This document shows positions 18,870 to 32,839 of a stretch of DNA of 64,000 nt, piece by piece. The stretch is from the NCBI RefSeq assembly GCF_001693815.1, contig NZ_MBQD01000020.1:248001-312000 (forward strand), in the 5' to 3' direction. The position numbers and the translations under genes were made by a program. The first letter of the stretch is position 1. Every line of letters starts with the position of its first letter. This stretch comes from Tessaracoccus lapidicaptus. Lineage in GTDB: Bacteria; Actinomycetota; Actinomycetes; Propionibacteriales; Propionibacteriaceae. The notes under the pieces are model-generated. The model had not been told where the DNA came from, did no database searches, and saw only the letters and a program-made list of their open reading frames with translations.

Positions 18870-19945
18870 GCGTCCGCGTCCACTCGGCCCTCGGCCCCTA
18901 CGACGTGCACATCGAGCGGGGAGCCCTCGACCGTCTGCCCGGTCTGCTCGGCGACGCTCACCGCGTCGCGCTCGTCCACGCCCCCGCCGTGGCGCCGGTG
19001 GCGCGCGCGGTGGCCGCCGGCCTCGACCGGCCCGTCACCCTCGTCGAGGTTCCCGATGCGGAGCGCGCGAAGACCCCCGAGGTCCTCAGCGCGTGCTGGA
19101 ACGCGATGGCGGACGCGGGCCTCACGCGCAACGACGTCGTCATCGGACTCGGCGGCGGCACCACCACGGATCTGGCCGGCTTCGTCGCGGCCACCTGGCT
19201 GCGCGGCGTCGCCTACATCAGCGTCCCGACCACCGTCCTGGCGATGGTCGACGCAGCCGTCGGCGGCAAGACCGGCATCAACCTGCCTGCCGGCAAGAAC
19301 CTCGTCGGCGCCTTCTACGAACCCCGCGCGGTGCTGTGCGACCTGGCGCTCCTCGACACTCTGCCCGACCGGGACGTGCGGGCGGGGCTGGCCGAGGTCG
19401 TCAAGTGCGGCTTCATCGCCGACGCGCGCATCCTGGACCTGGCGTCGGGTGACCTCGCCGACAGCACGGACACGACCGGACGCAGGTTCGCCGAGCTCGT
19501 CGAACGGGCGGTCGCCGTCAAGGCCACGGTCGTCGCCGCGGATTTCCGCGAGGCCACCTCGTCGGGTTCCCGGGTCGGACGGGAGGCCCTCAACTACGGC
19601 CACACCCTCGGGCACGCGATCGAGGCCCACGCCGGCTACACCTGGCGGCACGGCGACGCCATCAGCGTGGGCATGGCCTGGATGGCCCGCGTCTCGCGCG
19701 ACCTGCTCGGACTCGACGAGTCGGCCGTCGCGCTGCACGACCACCTCCTGGGCGGGCTCGGACTACCGCTGACCTACCCCGGCGGGGCCTACCCGGAGCT
19801 ACGCGCCCTCATGAGCCTCGACAAGAAGGCCCGCGGGGACCGGCTTCGGCTCGTCGGGCTCTCCGCCCTGGGCGCCCCCGTGATCCTGGACGCCCCCGAC
19901 GAGACCGTCCTCGAGCGCGCCTACCGCGAGCTCGCCACCACCTGA
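18866..19945 (+). CDS. aroB: 3-dehydroquinate synthase
   Basis: This 359-residue NAD- and metal-dependent enzyme forms 3-dehydroquinate from DAHP. The NAD region shows GLGGGTTTDLAGFVAATWLRG in adjoining motifs, then PTTVLAMVDAAVGGKTG and LAEVVKCGFI. The metal ligands lie in NYGHTLGHAIE and in RHGDAISVGM. In mycobacteria aroD (3-dehydroquinase) and pepQ follow aroB. Here neither is present and efp is next after a 110-base gap. Confidence 0.95.
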   Translation: MSVRVHSALGPYDVHIERGALDRLPGLLGDAHRVALVHAPAVAPVARAVAAGLDRPVTLVEVPDAERAKTPEVLSACWNAMADAGLTRNDVVIGLGGGTTTDLAGFVAATWLRGVAYISVPTTVLAMVDAAVGGKTGINLPAGKNLVGAFYEPRAVLCDLALLDTLPDRDVRAGLAEVVKCGFIADARILDLASGDLADSTDTTGRRFAELVERAVAVKATVVAADFREATSSGSRVGREALNYGHTLGHAIEAHAGYTWRHGDAISVGMAWMARVSRDLLGLDESAVALHDHLLGGLGLPLTYPGGAYPELRALMSLDKKARGDRLRLVGLSALGAPVILDAPDETVLERAYRELATT

Positions 19946-19955
19946 CCGGGGCGAT

Positions 19956-19974
19956 TCCGCGCCTCGGTCGCGGA
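19956..19974 (+). terminator. Possible weak terminator after aroB
   Basis: A six-base-pair stem TCCGCG/CGCGGA with a seven-base loop lies eleven bases after the aroB stop. It is short and lacks a T-run, so it may not work as a terminator. It would separate the aro operon from efp–nusB. Confidence 0.35.
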
Positions 19975-19997
19975 TAGGAGAACACGGCGGGCTCGGG

Positions 19998-20003
19998 TAG
20001 ACT
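19998..20003 (+). promoter_or_regulatory. Putative -10 element of efp
   Basis: TAGACT lies 52 bases before the efp ATG. It matches TANNNT and would give a leader of about 45 bases that carries the GAGGAGA ribosome site. No clear -35 hexamer is seen. Confidence 0.45.
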
Positions 20004-20055
20004 GCCGCGTTGGCCGGACAGCGCCCCCACGACACTCGAACGAGGAGACCCCTGC

Positions 20056-20619
20056 ATGGCGTCAACCAACGACCTGAAGAACGGAATGGTGCTCGACCTC
20101 GACGGTCAGCTCTGGCAGGTTCTGTGGTTCCAGCACCACAAGCCGGGCAAGGGCAACACGGTCGTCCGGTCGAAGCTCAAGCACGTGCTGACCGGGAAGA
20201 TCATCGACAAGACGTTCAACTCGGACACCAAGGTCGACACGGCGACCGTAGACCGCCGCGAGATGCAGTACCTCTACCTCGACGGCGACGACTACGTCTT
20301 CATGGACAACACCTCGTTCGAGCAGTTCCACGTCTCCGCCGACACCGTCGGCGACGCCAAGGACTACATGCTGGAGAACCAGACCGCCATCGTCGCCACG
20401 CACGAGGGCAACCCGCTGTTCATCGAGCTGCCGGCCTCCGTCGAGCTCGAGGTCACCTACACCGAGCCCGGCCTGCAGGGCGACCGCTCCACCGGCGGCA
20501 CCAAGCCCGCGACGCTGGAGACCGGCAAGGAGATCCAGGTCCCGCTGTTCATCACCACCGGCGAGCGCATCAAGGTCGACACCCGCGACGGTTCCTACCA
20601 GGGCCGCGTCAGCTCGTAG
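20056..20619 (+). CDS. efp: Elongation factor P
   Basis: EF-P binds ribosomes stalled at consecutive prolines and stimulates peptide bond formation. The 187-residue protein has the three-domain layout: an N-terminal KOW-like domain ([12 protein letters not shown]), then two OB domains. The loop tip reads HHKPGKGN, so the modified residue would be the lysine in PGKGN. The ATG follows GAGGAGA. nusB starts on the base after the stop, as in many actinobacteria. Confidence 0.96.
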   Translation: MASTNDLKNGMVLDLDGQLWQVLWFQHHKPGKGNTVVRSKLKHVLTGKIIDKTFNSDTKVDTATVDRREMQYLYLDGDDYVFMDNTSFEQFHVSADTVGDAKDYMLENQTAIVATHEGNPLFIELPASVELEVTYTEPGLQGDRSTGGTKPATLETGKEIQVPLFITTGERIKVDTRDGSYQGRVSS

Positions 20620-21045
20620 ATGGACCAGCGTCACGGCTACACGACTCAGACGAAGGCCCGCAAGGCCGCCCTGGACATCCTGTACCAGGCCGAGCTGCGC
20701 GGGGCTTCGGTGAACGAGACGTTCGCGGAGCAGCGCTCCTACCTGGGCTCGCCCACGCGCGAACTGACGACCCGCATCGTGCTGGGCGTCGCCGAGCACG
20801 GCGCGGAGATCGACCGCAGGATCGCGGCCGCCGCGCCGCCCGCCTGGCCGCTTGAGCGCATGCCCGCGATCGACCGCAACCTGGCCCGCATCGCCATTTT
20901 CGAGATCGACCACTCCGACGTCCCGCCGGGGGCCGTGATCGCCGAGGCGATCCGGCTCGCCGCGGACCTGTCCACGGACGAATCAGCGGCCTTCCTCAAC
21001 GGCCTCCTGGCCAAGGCCCTGGCCGACAAGCCCACGACGAACTGA
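20620..21045 (+). CDS. nusB: Transcription antitermination protein NusB
   Basis: This 141-residue all-helical protein binds boxA RNA with S10 in rRNA antitermination. It shows [17 protein letters not shown] at the N-terminus, the central [33 protein letters not shown] region read in pieces, and [23 protein letters not shown] at the end, all typical of the family. The start codon abuts the efp stop. carA follows after 19 bases; the pyrR–pyrB–pyrC genes often found at this point are absent. Confidence 0.94.
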   Translation: MDQRHGYTTQTKARKAALDILYQAELRGASVNETFAEQRSYLGSPTRELTTRIVLGVAEHGAEIDRRIAAAAPPAWPLERMPAIDRNLARIAIFEIDHSDVPPGAVIAEAIRLAADLSTDESAAFLNGLLAKALADKPTTN

Positions 21046-21064
21046 CCTATCTAGCGAGGTGCGC

Positions 21065-22188
21065 ATGAGTTCCCTTCCTGCGATTCTGGTATTGGAGGAC
21101 GGGCGCGTATTTCGTGGCCGATCCTTCGGCGCCGCCGGCGAGACCTTCGGCGAACTGGTGTTCTCCACCGGCATGTCCGGCTACCAGGAGACCCTGACCG
21201 ACCCCAGCTACCGCGGCCAGGTGGTCCTGGCCACCGCCCCCCACATCGGCAACACCGGCTGGAACGACGAGGACGACGAGTCCTCGCGCATCTGGGTGGC
21301 CGGGTACATCGTCCGCGACCCGTCGCCGCGGCCGTCCAACTGGCGCTCGGCCCGCAGCCTCGACGCCGAACTGGCCACGCAGGGCGTCGTGGGCATCAGC
21401 GACATCGACACCCGGGCGCTCACGCGGCACATCCGCGACCGGGGCGCCATGCGGGTCGGCATCTCCACCGAGACCACCAACACCGACGAGCTCCTCGCTC
21501 GCGTCCTCCAGCAGCCGTTGATGGCCGGCCAGGACCTCACGGCCGACGTGACGACGGCCGAGCCGTACCTGGTGCCGGCGGTGGGGGAGCGGCGCTTCAC
21601 GGTGGTCGCGGTCGACCTGGGCATCAAGTCCATGACCCCGACCCAGCTGTCCGCCCGCGGCCTCGACGTGCACGTCGTGCCGGCGCACGCCACGTTCGAG
21701 CAGATCGCCGCCCTCGAGCCCGACGGCGTGTTCTTCAGCAACGGACCCGGCGACCCCGCCACCGCGGACGGCCCGGTCGCCGTCCTGCGGGAGGTTCTGA
21801 CCGCCGGGATCCCGTACTTCGGCATCTGTTTCGGCAACCAGCTGTTCGGCCGCGCGCTGGGCCTGGGCACCTACAAGCTGAAGTTCGGGCACCGCGGGAT
21901 CAACCAGCCCGTCATCGACCGCACCACCGGCAAGGTCGAGGTCACGGCCCACAACCACGGGTTCGCCGTCGACGCCCCGCTCGACGCCGCCGCCCCGACG
22001 CCGTTCGGCGAGGTCACCGTCAGCCACGTGTGCCTCAACGACGACGTCGTCGAGGGTCTGGAGCTGCGCCGTGACGGCCACCTGGTCGGATTCTCGGTCC
22101 AGTACCACCCCGAGGCAGCGGCCGGCCCCCACGACGCCAACTACCTGTTCGACCGCTTCGTCGACGTCATGGCCGGAAAGGACGCCTG

Positions 22189-22189
<1 letters not shown>
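21065..22189 (+). CDS. carA: Carbamoyl-phosphate synthase small subunit
   Basis: This 374-residue glutaminase subunit supplies ammonia to CarB for carbamoyl phosphate. The N-terminal CPSase domain shows LEDGRVFRG and [15 protein letters not shown]. The class I amidotransferase domain has the nucleophile in [14 protein letters not shown] (about residue 260) and the His/Glu pair in QYHPEA. I prefer ATG 21065 over GTG 21059, because the GAGG ribosome site is correctly spaced only for the ATG. The stop overlaps the carB ATG by one base. Confidence 0.95.
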
Positions 22190-25487
<3,298 letters not shown>

Positions 25488-25491
<4 letters not shown>

Positions 25492-26540
25492 CCGGCCTGG
25501 GCACGCGCGCCCTCCGGGCGGGATACCACGGCCTGCGCGCCGGGCTGTTCCGTTACGCGGGCGGGGACCCCGAGCGCGTGCACGAGGCCATGATCGGCGC
25601 GTTGGCGCGGGTCCCGGCGGGCGGCCGGCCCACCGTGGTGGATCCGGTCACGGTCGCGGGGGTCCGGTTCCCGAACCGGGTCGGCGTGGCCGCGGGCCTG
25701 GACAAGGACGGGCACGCGGCGCAGGCATGGGTGCGGTTCGGGTTCGGGTTCGCGGAGCTCGGCACCGTGACGGCGCAGGCGCAGCCCGGCAACCCCAAGC
25801 CGCGGGTGTTCCGGGCGGTCGCGTCGCGGGGCATCGTCAACCGGATGGGCTTCAACAACGCCGGCGCCGCCGCCCTCGCGGCCACGCTGCGCGCGAAGGG
25901 CGTCGAGCGGGGCACCTCGGCGCTCGGCATCCCGCTGGGGATCTCGATCGGCAAGACCAAGGCGGTGCCGCTCGAGGGCGCCACCGACGACTACCTGACG
26001 TCGCTGCGGCTGCTGGCGCCCTACGCCGACTACGTGGCGGTCAACGTGTCCAGCCCCAACACGCCGGGGCTCAGGTCCCTCCAGGCGGCCCGGGAGCTCG
26101 CCTCGCTCCTCGGACAGCTCACCGACGAGGCGACGCGGCTGTCGCCGCGGCCCGTGCCCATCTTCGTCAAACTCGCCCCGGACCTCGAAGGCTCCGACCT
26201 CGCCGAGACGATCGCTGTCCTGAACAGCTCCGCCGCGGCCGGGATCATCGCCACCAACACCACCCTGAGCCGGGACGGGCTCGCCCCCGCCGACGCCGCG
26301 CTCGCGGGCGAGGCCGGGGGCCTGAGCGGGGCGCCGCTCACCGCCCGCTCCCTCGCCTTCGTCGAGCACCTCGCCGCGGGCACCGACCTGCCGGTGATCG
26401 GGGTCGGGGGCGTCATGAGCCCGCGCGACGGCGCCCGCCTGTTCGACGCGGGCGCCAGCCTCATCCAGCTCTACACCGGCTTCATCTACGAGGGCGTCGC
26501 GCTCGTGCGCGGCCTGCACGACCTGAGGAGGTCCCGATGA
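25488..26540 (+). CDS. pyrD: Dihydroorotate dehydrogenase (quinone), class 2
   Basis: This 350-residue FMN enzyme oxidises dihydroorotate to orotate with membrane quinone as acceptor. The N-terminal extension (about 1–45) typical of class 2 is present. FMN and substrate motifs include [29 protein letters not shown] with the catalytic serine region, and IGVGGV near the end. The GTG start overlaps the carB stop by four bases. A pyrD between carB and pyrF differs from the mycobacterial order. Confidence 0.95.
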
Positions 26541-27346
26541 GCTACGCGACCAGGCTCGCCGCCGCCACCGCCGACAGGGGACGGCTCTGCGTGGGGATCG
26601 ACCCCATGCCCGCCGTCCTCGACGCCTGGGGCCTACCCCACGACGTGTCGGGTCTCGAGCGCTGCGCCCGCGGCATCGTCGAGGCGCTGGGGGAGCGGAT
26701 CGCGGTCTTCAAGCCGCAGTCGGCCTTCTTCGAGGCGTTCGGGTCCCGCGGTGTCGCGGTGCTGGAGTCGGTGCTCGCCGACATCCGTGCCGCCGGCGCG
26801 TTGAGCCTCCTCGACGTCAAGCGCGGCGACATCGGATCCTCCATGGCCGGCTACGCAGCGGCGTTCCTCGGCCACGACGCGCCGCTGCGGGCCGACGCGA
26901 TCACGGTGAGCCCCTACCTGGGGGTGGGGGCGTTGACTCCTGCGATCGAGGCGGCCGTGGCCGGCGGACAGGGCCTCTACGTGCTGGCGCGGACCTCCAA
27001 CCCGGAGGGCGCCCCGGTACAGCTGGCCACCAGCGGCCGGTCGACGGTGGCCCAGCACGTCGTCGACACCTGCGCGGGGCTCAACGACACATCCGACAAT
27101 GCGCTCGGCCTCGTCGTCGGGGGCACCCACGCCAGCCTGGGCTGCGACCTGGGCGCGTTCAACGGGTCCATCCTGGTGCCCGGCATCGGCGCGCAGGGCG
27201 GCACGGTCGAGGGCCTGGCCGATGTGTTCGGCCCCGCGCTGCGGCTGGTTCTGCCCACCGCGAGCCGCGAGGTGATCGGCGCGGGAGCCGCCGAGCTGGC
27301 CGCGAGGGCCGGCCGGCTGCTCGACGCCGTGGCCGCTCTGGACTGA
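26537..27346 (+). CDS. pyrF: Orotidine 5'-phosphate decarboxylase, type 2
   Basis: This 269-residue enzyme decarboxylates OMP to UMP, the last step of de novo UMP synthesis. It belongs to the long actinobacterial type (PyrF type 2), with LCVGIDPMPAVL at the N-terminus, FKPQSAFFEAFG and the catalytic motif LDVKRGDIGS. VPGIGAQGG closes the phosphate site. ATG 26537 sits after GAGGAGGTCCCG, within the pyrD end. It completes the carA–carB–pyrD–pyrF run. Confidence 0.94.
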   Translation: MSYATRLAAATADRGRLCVGIDPMPAVLDAWGLPHDVSGLERCARGIVEALGERIAVFKPQSAFFEAFGSRGVAVLESVLADIRAAGALSLLDVKRGDIGSSMAGYAAAFLGHDAPLRADAITVSPYLGVGALTPAIEAAVAGGQGLYVLARTSNPEGAPVQLATSGRSTVAQHVVDTCAGLNDTSDNALGLVVGGTHASLGCDLGAFNGSILVPGIGAQGGTVEGLADVFGPALRLVLPTASREVIGAGAAELAARAGRLLDAVAALD

Positions 27347-27438
27347 ATCGACGCGTATCCCCAAGCTACGGCGCAGTTCGCGGTACATTTCACCCAACCC
27401 CACCAGGGGTGGACAGTCAGAGGGTGAAGGGACCTCCC

Positions 27439-27750
27439 ATGGCGATTCCTCAATTGAGCAGCGCTCAGCTCGAGTCGGCCCGCGAGGCGGCGACGCAGGC
27501 GCGACGCGCCCGCGCCGAGCTGAAGGAACAGGTCAAGAACGGCACGGTGTCGTTCACGGACGCGCTGGGCAGAGCCGTGGGCGACGACACCCTGTCGCGG
27601 ATCAAGGTCATCGACCTCCTCCGCGCGATGCCGCGGGTGGGCGTCACCCGCGCCACAGAGATCATGGAGAACCTCCAGATCGCTCCGAACCGGCGGATCC
27701 GCGGCCTCGGCCGCCATCAGATCGACCGGCTCAACGAGTTGTTCAGCTGA
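27439..27750 (+). CDS. mihF: Integration host factor, actinobacterial type (mIHF)
   Basis: This 103-residue nucleoid protein is specific to actinobacteria and is unrelated to the alpha/beta IHF of proteobacteria. The conserved core includes RVGVTRATEIMENLQIAPNRRIRGLG, read as adjoining motifs: a helix-two-turns-helix DNA-binding unit near the C-terminus. ATG 27439 (MAIPQLSS) follows GAAGGGA by eight bases; the extension upstream lacks homology. It lies between pyrF and gmk exactly as in mycobacteria. Confidence 0.93.
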   Translation: MAIPQLSSAQLESAREAATQARRARAELKEQVKNGTVSFTDALGRAVGDDTLSRIKVIDLLRAMPRVGVTRATEIMENLQIAPNRRIRGLGRHQIDRLNELFS

Positions 27751-27762
27751 CTGATCTCTCCC

Positions 27763-27768
27763 TAAGCT
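27763..27768 (+). promoter_or_regulatory. Leaderless-type promoter of gmk
   Basis: TAAGCT ends seven bases before the gmk GTG at 27776. A TTGTTC hexamer (27739–27744) lies 18 bases upstream and may serve as the -35 box. Transcription would begin at or next to the start codon. Confidence 0.55.
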
Positions 27769-27775
27769 CGGGCGG

Positions 27776-28330
27776 GTGACCTCCTCAGACGTCTGGGTGA
27801 TCTCCGGCCCGAGCGCGGTCGGCAAAGGCACCGTGTGTGCCCGGCTGCGCGAGTTGTACCCGGACCCGTTCTACTCCGTGTCCATGACCACCCGGCCGCC
27901 GCGGCCGGGTGAGATCGACGGGGTCAGCTACCACTTCGTCGACGTCGACGAGTTCCGGCGCCTCATCGAAGCCGGGGAACTCCTCGAGTGGGCCGTCGTC
28001 CACGGCACGCACTACTACGGCACGCCCCGTGGGCCGGTGCTGGCCGCGGTCGCACACGGGCGTCCCGTCGTCCTGGAGATCGACCTGCAGGGCGCGCGTC
28101 AGGTCAAGCGCAACCTCCCGTCCGCCCGCCTGGTGTTCCTCGCGCCCCCGTCGTGGGACGAACTCGTGTCACGCCTCCGCGGTCGCGGAACCGAGGACGA
28201 GGCCACCCAGGAGCGGCGCCTCACCACCGCCCGTCTCGAGCTGGAGGCCCAGCACGAGGCCGATTTCGTCGTGGAGAACGCCGACATCGAGGAAACCGTC
28301 GCGGCTTTGGTAAGCTTGATGGGCCTGTGA
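27776..28330 (+). CDS. gmk: Guanylate kinase
   Basis: This 184-residue kinase phosphorylates GMP to GDP. It has the P-loop [11 protein letters not shown] (about residues 8–18), the GMP-binding [20 protein letters not shown] and [14 protein letters not shown]. The lid contains [10 protein letters not shown]. The start is GTG 27776, supported by a -10 hexamer seven bases upstream and by the short N-terminus before the P-loop. rpoZ follows 32 bases later, the usual gmk–rpoZ pairing. Confidence 0.94.
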   Translation: MTSSDVWVISGPSAVGKGTVCARLRELYPDPFYSVSMTTRPPRPGEIDGVSYHFVDVDEFRRLIEAGELLEWAVVHGTHYYGTPRGPVLAAVAHGRPVVLEIDLQGARQVKRNLPSARLVFLAPPSWDELVSRLRGRGTEDEATQERRLTTARLELEAQHEADFVVENADIEETVAALVSLMGL

Positions 28331-28362
28331 CCGGGCCGCCCGGACTCTTTCGAAGGATCATC

Positions 28363-28713
28363 TTGAACACTCAGCCAGAGGGCATCACCTACCCGCCGAT
28401 CGATTCGCTGCTCGAGAACATCGATTCCAAGTACCGCCTGGTGCTGTTCGCCGCCAAGCGCGCGCGGCAGATCAACGCGTACTACTCCCAGCTGGGCGAG
28501 GGCCTCCTGGAGAACGTCGGCCCGCTCGTGCCCGCGGCACCGGAGGAGAAGCCGCTGTCGATCGCGCTGCGCGAGATGAACGAGGGTCTGCTGCAGTACA
28601 CGCAGATCGACCCGGAGCAGGAGGCCGCCGAGCGGACCGCCGCCGACGCCGACCCGGCGTTCACCTTCGTCGATCCCTTCGCCGACACGCCGGAGCCCGA
28701 CTCCGCGTCCTGA
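28363..28713 (+). CDS. rpoZ: RNA polymerase omega subunit
   Basis: This 116-residue protein helps fold and assemble the beta' subunit. The omega signature is [34 protein letters not shown], seen as adjoining pieces, followed by [12 protein letters not shown]. An acidic tail (about 80–116) is longer than in E. coli. The start is TTG 28363, about five bases after GAAGGA, and no ATG or GTG fits. In mycobacteria coaBC lies between rpoZ and metK; here the two are only 93 bases apart. Confidence 0.92.
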   Translation: MNTQPEGITYPPIDSLLENIDSKYRLVLFAAKRARQINAYYSQLGEGLLENVGPLVPAAPEEKPLSIALREMNEGLLQYTQIDPEQEAAERTAADADPAFTFVDPFADTPEPDSAS

Positions 28714-28734
28714 GATCGCCGCTCGCGCTCTCAC

Positions 28735-28791
28735 ACCCACGGGGGCGGCTTGTTGCCGCCATGACCAACCCACGATGCGGCTTGTCGCCGC
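28735..28791 (+). repeat. Tandem hairpin repeat upstream of metK
   Basis: Two copies of a unit beginning ACCCACG and ending in GCGGCTTGTYGCCGC lie 32–33 bases apart (28735–28759 and 28768–28791). They differ at a few positions. Each copy forms a small hairpin with a five-base TTGTY loop: a six-base-pair stem in the first and a five-base-pair stem in the second. They end 15 bases before the metK ATG and just before its AGGAG ribosome site. This could be an attenuator, a protein-binding site or simply a duplicated terminator for rpoZ. Confidence 0.6.
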
Positions 28792-28806
28792 GCTAGGAGT
28801 GCTCCC

Positions 28807-29994
<1,188 letters not shown>

Positions 29995-29996
29995 CG

Positions 29997-31931
29997 ATGT
30001 CCCCGCGGGTGGCGCGGGTCGCCGTGGACGTTCCGCTGGCGCATCTGGACCGCCTGTTCGACTACGAGGTCCCCGACTCCCTGGCGGAGGCCGCCGTGCC
30101 AGGCGCCAGGGTGAAGGTCCCGTTCGCCGGCACGATGCGCGACGGCTGGCTCATCGAGCTGGCCGACGGCAGCGACCTCGCCTCCCTGGCGAAGCTGCAC
30201 CGCGTCGTGTCGTCCGAGCCGCTTCTGTCGGCGGAACTGCACGGGCTGATCCGCGCCGTCGCCGATCATTACGCGGGCTCCTGGTCCGACGTGGCGCGCC
30301 TCGCCGTCCCGCCCCGGCATGCCGCGACGGAGAAGGCGCCGCAGCGCGAATGGCCCGCCCCCCGCGCCGCCCCGGACGCGACGGTCCTGCCGGCATACCC
30401 GGACGGCGACGCCCTGCTGCGCACCCTCGCCGCGGGCAACGCGCCACGGGTGGCCTGGCAGGTCGCGCCGGTGTGCAACGGCCCCGGCGACCTCGTCGGC
30501 GGCGTGATCGAGGCGGCCGACGCCACCCTGCGCTCGGGCAGGTCCGTCGTGGTGGTCGTCCCCACCGCCCGCGAGTTGGCTCACGTCCTGGGGCGGTTCC
30601 GGCAGGTCTTCGGGCATGGGGCGGTCGGGGCGCTGGCGGCCGAGAACGGGCGCTCCGCCCGCTACCGCACGTTCCTCGCCGCGAGCCGCGGGCAGGCGCG
30701 CATCGTCGTGGGCACCCGCAGCGCCGCCTACGCGCCCGTGGCGAACCCGGGACTCATCGCCGTCATCGACGACGGTCACGACGCCCACGCCGAGCTCCGG
30801 GCCCCGCACCCGCACAGCCGCGCGGTCGCCGTCGTCCGGGCGGCCCGGCAGAACACCGCGCTCCTGCTCGCCGCCCACGCGCGCAGCACCGACGCCCAGG
30901 CGCTGGTGGCGCGCGGCTGGCTGCGGGACCTGTCGCTGCCGCCGGCCGAGGCGCGGCGTCTCATCGCACCCGCCAGGGCCGTCGACGATCGGGACCGCGA
31001 GCGGGACCCCGCCGCCATCGCGCTCAGGGTGCCCTCGGTAGCGTTCCGGTTCCTGCGCGACCATCTCGCCACCGGCCCGGTGCTCGTCCAGGTGCCGATG
31101 GCCGGCTATGACGCGGCCCTCGACTGTGCCCGGTGCCTCAACCGGGCGGTGTGCGGCGCATGCGGGGGCCCGCTGCGTGCCCGGGCCAAGGGCGAGCCGC
31201 AGTGCGCGGTCTGCGGCCATCGCCCGGTGCGTTGGACGTGCCCGCACTGCCACACCGGTACCCTCCGGGCGCCCCTCCCCGGCGCGGCCCGCACCGCGGA
31301 GGAGCTGGCCCGCGCCTTCCCCGGGGTCTTGGCGGTCAACAGCTCAGCCGATCGCATCCGCGACGAGGTGCCCGACGAGCCGGCGATCGTCGTCGCGACC
31401 CCGGGCGCCGAACCGGCGGCGCCCACCGGTTATGCGGGCGTGCTGATCCTCGACGGCGAGGTGACGCTGGCACGCGCCGAGCTCCGCGCCGCGGAGGAGG
31501 CGGTGCGCCGATGGACCAACGCGGCCGCCCTGGCCCGGGGCCCGCGCGACGGCGGGTCGGTGCTGATCGTGGGGCCGCCGCAGCATCCGGCGGTCCAGGC
31601 CCTGGTCCGCGCGGACCCCGTCGGGTTCGCCGAGCGGGAGCTCGCCGACCGCGCCGACGCCGGCCTCACCCCGGCCGTCAAGCTGGTTCGTCTCGTCGGC
31701 CAGCCCGAGGCCCTGCGTGACTTCCTCGACAACGACGACTGGGCCGGGGTGGATATCCTCGGACCCACCGAGGTCGGCCCCGACCGGTGGGCGGCGCTGC
31801 TGCGTGTCCCCATGGCACAGGCCAGGGACCTGACGGCCCGGGTGAAGAGCGCGGCGGCCATCCGGTCCGCGCGCAAGGAGCGGGGACTGCTCGGGATCCA
31901 CGTGGACCCTGAGGCATTGGAGGACAGATGA
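29997..31931 (+). CDS. priA: PriA-like primosomal protein N', helicase motifs degenerate
   Basis: PriA restarts stalled replication forks in many bacteria. This 644-residue homologue keeps the N-terminal DNA-binding domain (VAVDVPLAHLDRLFDYEVP) and the zinc-binding cysteine pairs in CARC, CGAC, CAVC and CPHC (about 378–419). The ATPase motifs are lost: the Walker A site reads PVCNGPGD and the DEAH-box position reads IDDGHD. This matches what is known for actinobacterial PriA, which is thought not to be a helicase. The start ATG lies two bases after metK, and the stop overlaps fmt by four bases. Confidence 0.9.
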   Translation: MSPRVARVAVDVPLAHLDRLFDYEVPDSLAEAAVPGARVKVPFAGTMRDGWLIELADGSDLASLAKLHRVVSSEPLLSAELHGLIRAVADHYAGSWSDVARLAVPPRHAATEKAPQREWPAPRAAPDATVLPAYPDGDALLRTLAAGNAPRVAWQVAPVCNGPGDLVGGVIEAADATLRSGRSVVVVVPTARELAHVLGRFRQVFGHGAVGALAAENGRSARYRTFLAASRGQARIVVGTRSAAYAPVANPGLIAVIDDGHDAHAELRAPHPHSRAVAVVRAARQNTALLLAAHARSTDAQALVARGWLRDLSLPPAEARRLIAPARAVDDRDRERDPAAIALRVPSVAFRFLRDHLATGPVLVQVPMAGYDAALDCARCLNRAVCGACGGPLRARAKGEPQCAVCGHRPVRWTCPHCHTGTLRAPLPGAARTAEELARAFPGVLAVNSSADRIRDEVPDEPAIVVATPGAEPAAPTGYAGVLILDGEVTLARAELRAAEEAVRRWTNAAALARGPRDGGSVLIVGPPQHPAVQALVRADPVGFAERELADRADAGLTPAVKLVRLVGQPEALRDFLDNDDWAGVDILGPTEVGPDRWAALLRVPMAQARDLTARVKSAAAIRSARKERGLLGIHVDPEALEDR

Positions 31932-32839
31932 GGATCGTGTTCGCCGGCACGCCCGAGGTGGCGCTGCCGTCGCTGGAGGCACTGCTGCGCTCGGCTCACG
32001 AGGTCGTGGCCGTCGTCACCCGGCCGGACGCGCCGGCCGGCCGCGGCCGCCGCCTGACTCCCTCCCCGGTCGCCGCCCGGGCCATGGAGTTGGGGCTCGA
32101 GGTGCTCACCCCTGCCCACCCGCGCGACCCCGGATTCCAGGACCGCCTGCGCGAGATCGCCCCGGAAGCCTGCGCCGTCGTGGCCTACGGCGCCCTGCTG
32201 CCGCAGACCGCACTCGACATTCCGGCCCACGGCTGGATCAACCTGCACTTTTCCCTCCTGCCGCGGTGGCGCGGGGCCGCGCCCGTGCAGCGGGCGATCA
32301 TGGCCGGCGACGACCTGATCGGCACGGCGTGCTTCCGGATCGTCCGGGAGCTCGATGCCGGGGACGTCTACAGCATGGAGTCCCGCCCGCTGCCTGAGGC
32401 GACCGCCGGGGAGGTGTTGGCGATGCTCGCCGACTCGGGGGCGGCACAGCTGGTGGCGACGATGGACATGGTCGCGGAGGGGCGGGAGCCCACCCCCCAG
32501 CCGGCCGATGGCGTCACCGTCGCTCCGAAGATCACCGTCGAGGAGGCGCGCATCGACTGGGCCCGGCCCGCGGATGAGCTGCGCCGGCACATCCTCGCCT
32601 GCTCGCCCGACCCGGGCGCCTGGTGTGAGGTCTCCGGCCAGCGGCTCAAGGTGTTCCGGGCCCGGGCGGCGGAACCCGCCGAGCTGGCCCCCGGCGAGCT
32701 CGCTGTCACGCGGTCCGCCGTCGCGGTCGGCACCGGCGAGGGGACCCTCGAACTGCTCGAGGTCCAGGCCGCGGGCAAGCGCCGCATGCCGGCCGCCGAC
32801 TGGGCGCGTGCCCTGCCCACCGGGACGGTGCTGTCGTGA
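31928..32839 (+). CDS. fmt: Methionyl-tRNA formyltransferase
   Basis: This 303-residue enzyme formylates initiator Met-tRNA with 10-formyl-THF. The N-terminal domain starts MRIVFAGTPEVALPSLEAL and contains the catalytic signature HFSLLPRWRGAAPVQRAI, followed by AGDDLIGT. The C-terminal OB domain begins near residue 205. Deformylation by Def would follow, but def is not in the window. It overlaps priA and rsmB by four bases on each side, so the three are coupled. Confidence 0.95.
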   Translation: MRIVFAGTPEVALPSLEALLRSAHEVVAVVTRPDAPAGRGRRLTPSPVAARAMELGLEVLTPAHPRDPGFQDRLREIAPEACAVVAYGALLPQTALDIPAHGWINLHFSLLPRWRGAAPVQRAIMAGDDLIGTACFRIVRELDAGDVYSMESRPLPEATAGEVLAMLADSGAAQLVATMDMVAEGREPTPQPADGVTVAPKITVEEARIDWARPADELRRHILACSPDPGAWCEVSGQRLKVFRARAAEPAELAPGELAVTRSAVAVGTGEGTLELLEVQAAGKRRMPAADWARALPTGTVLS

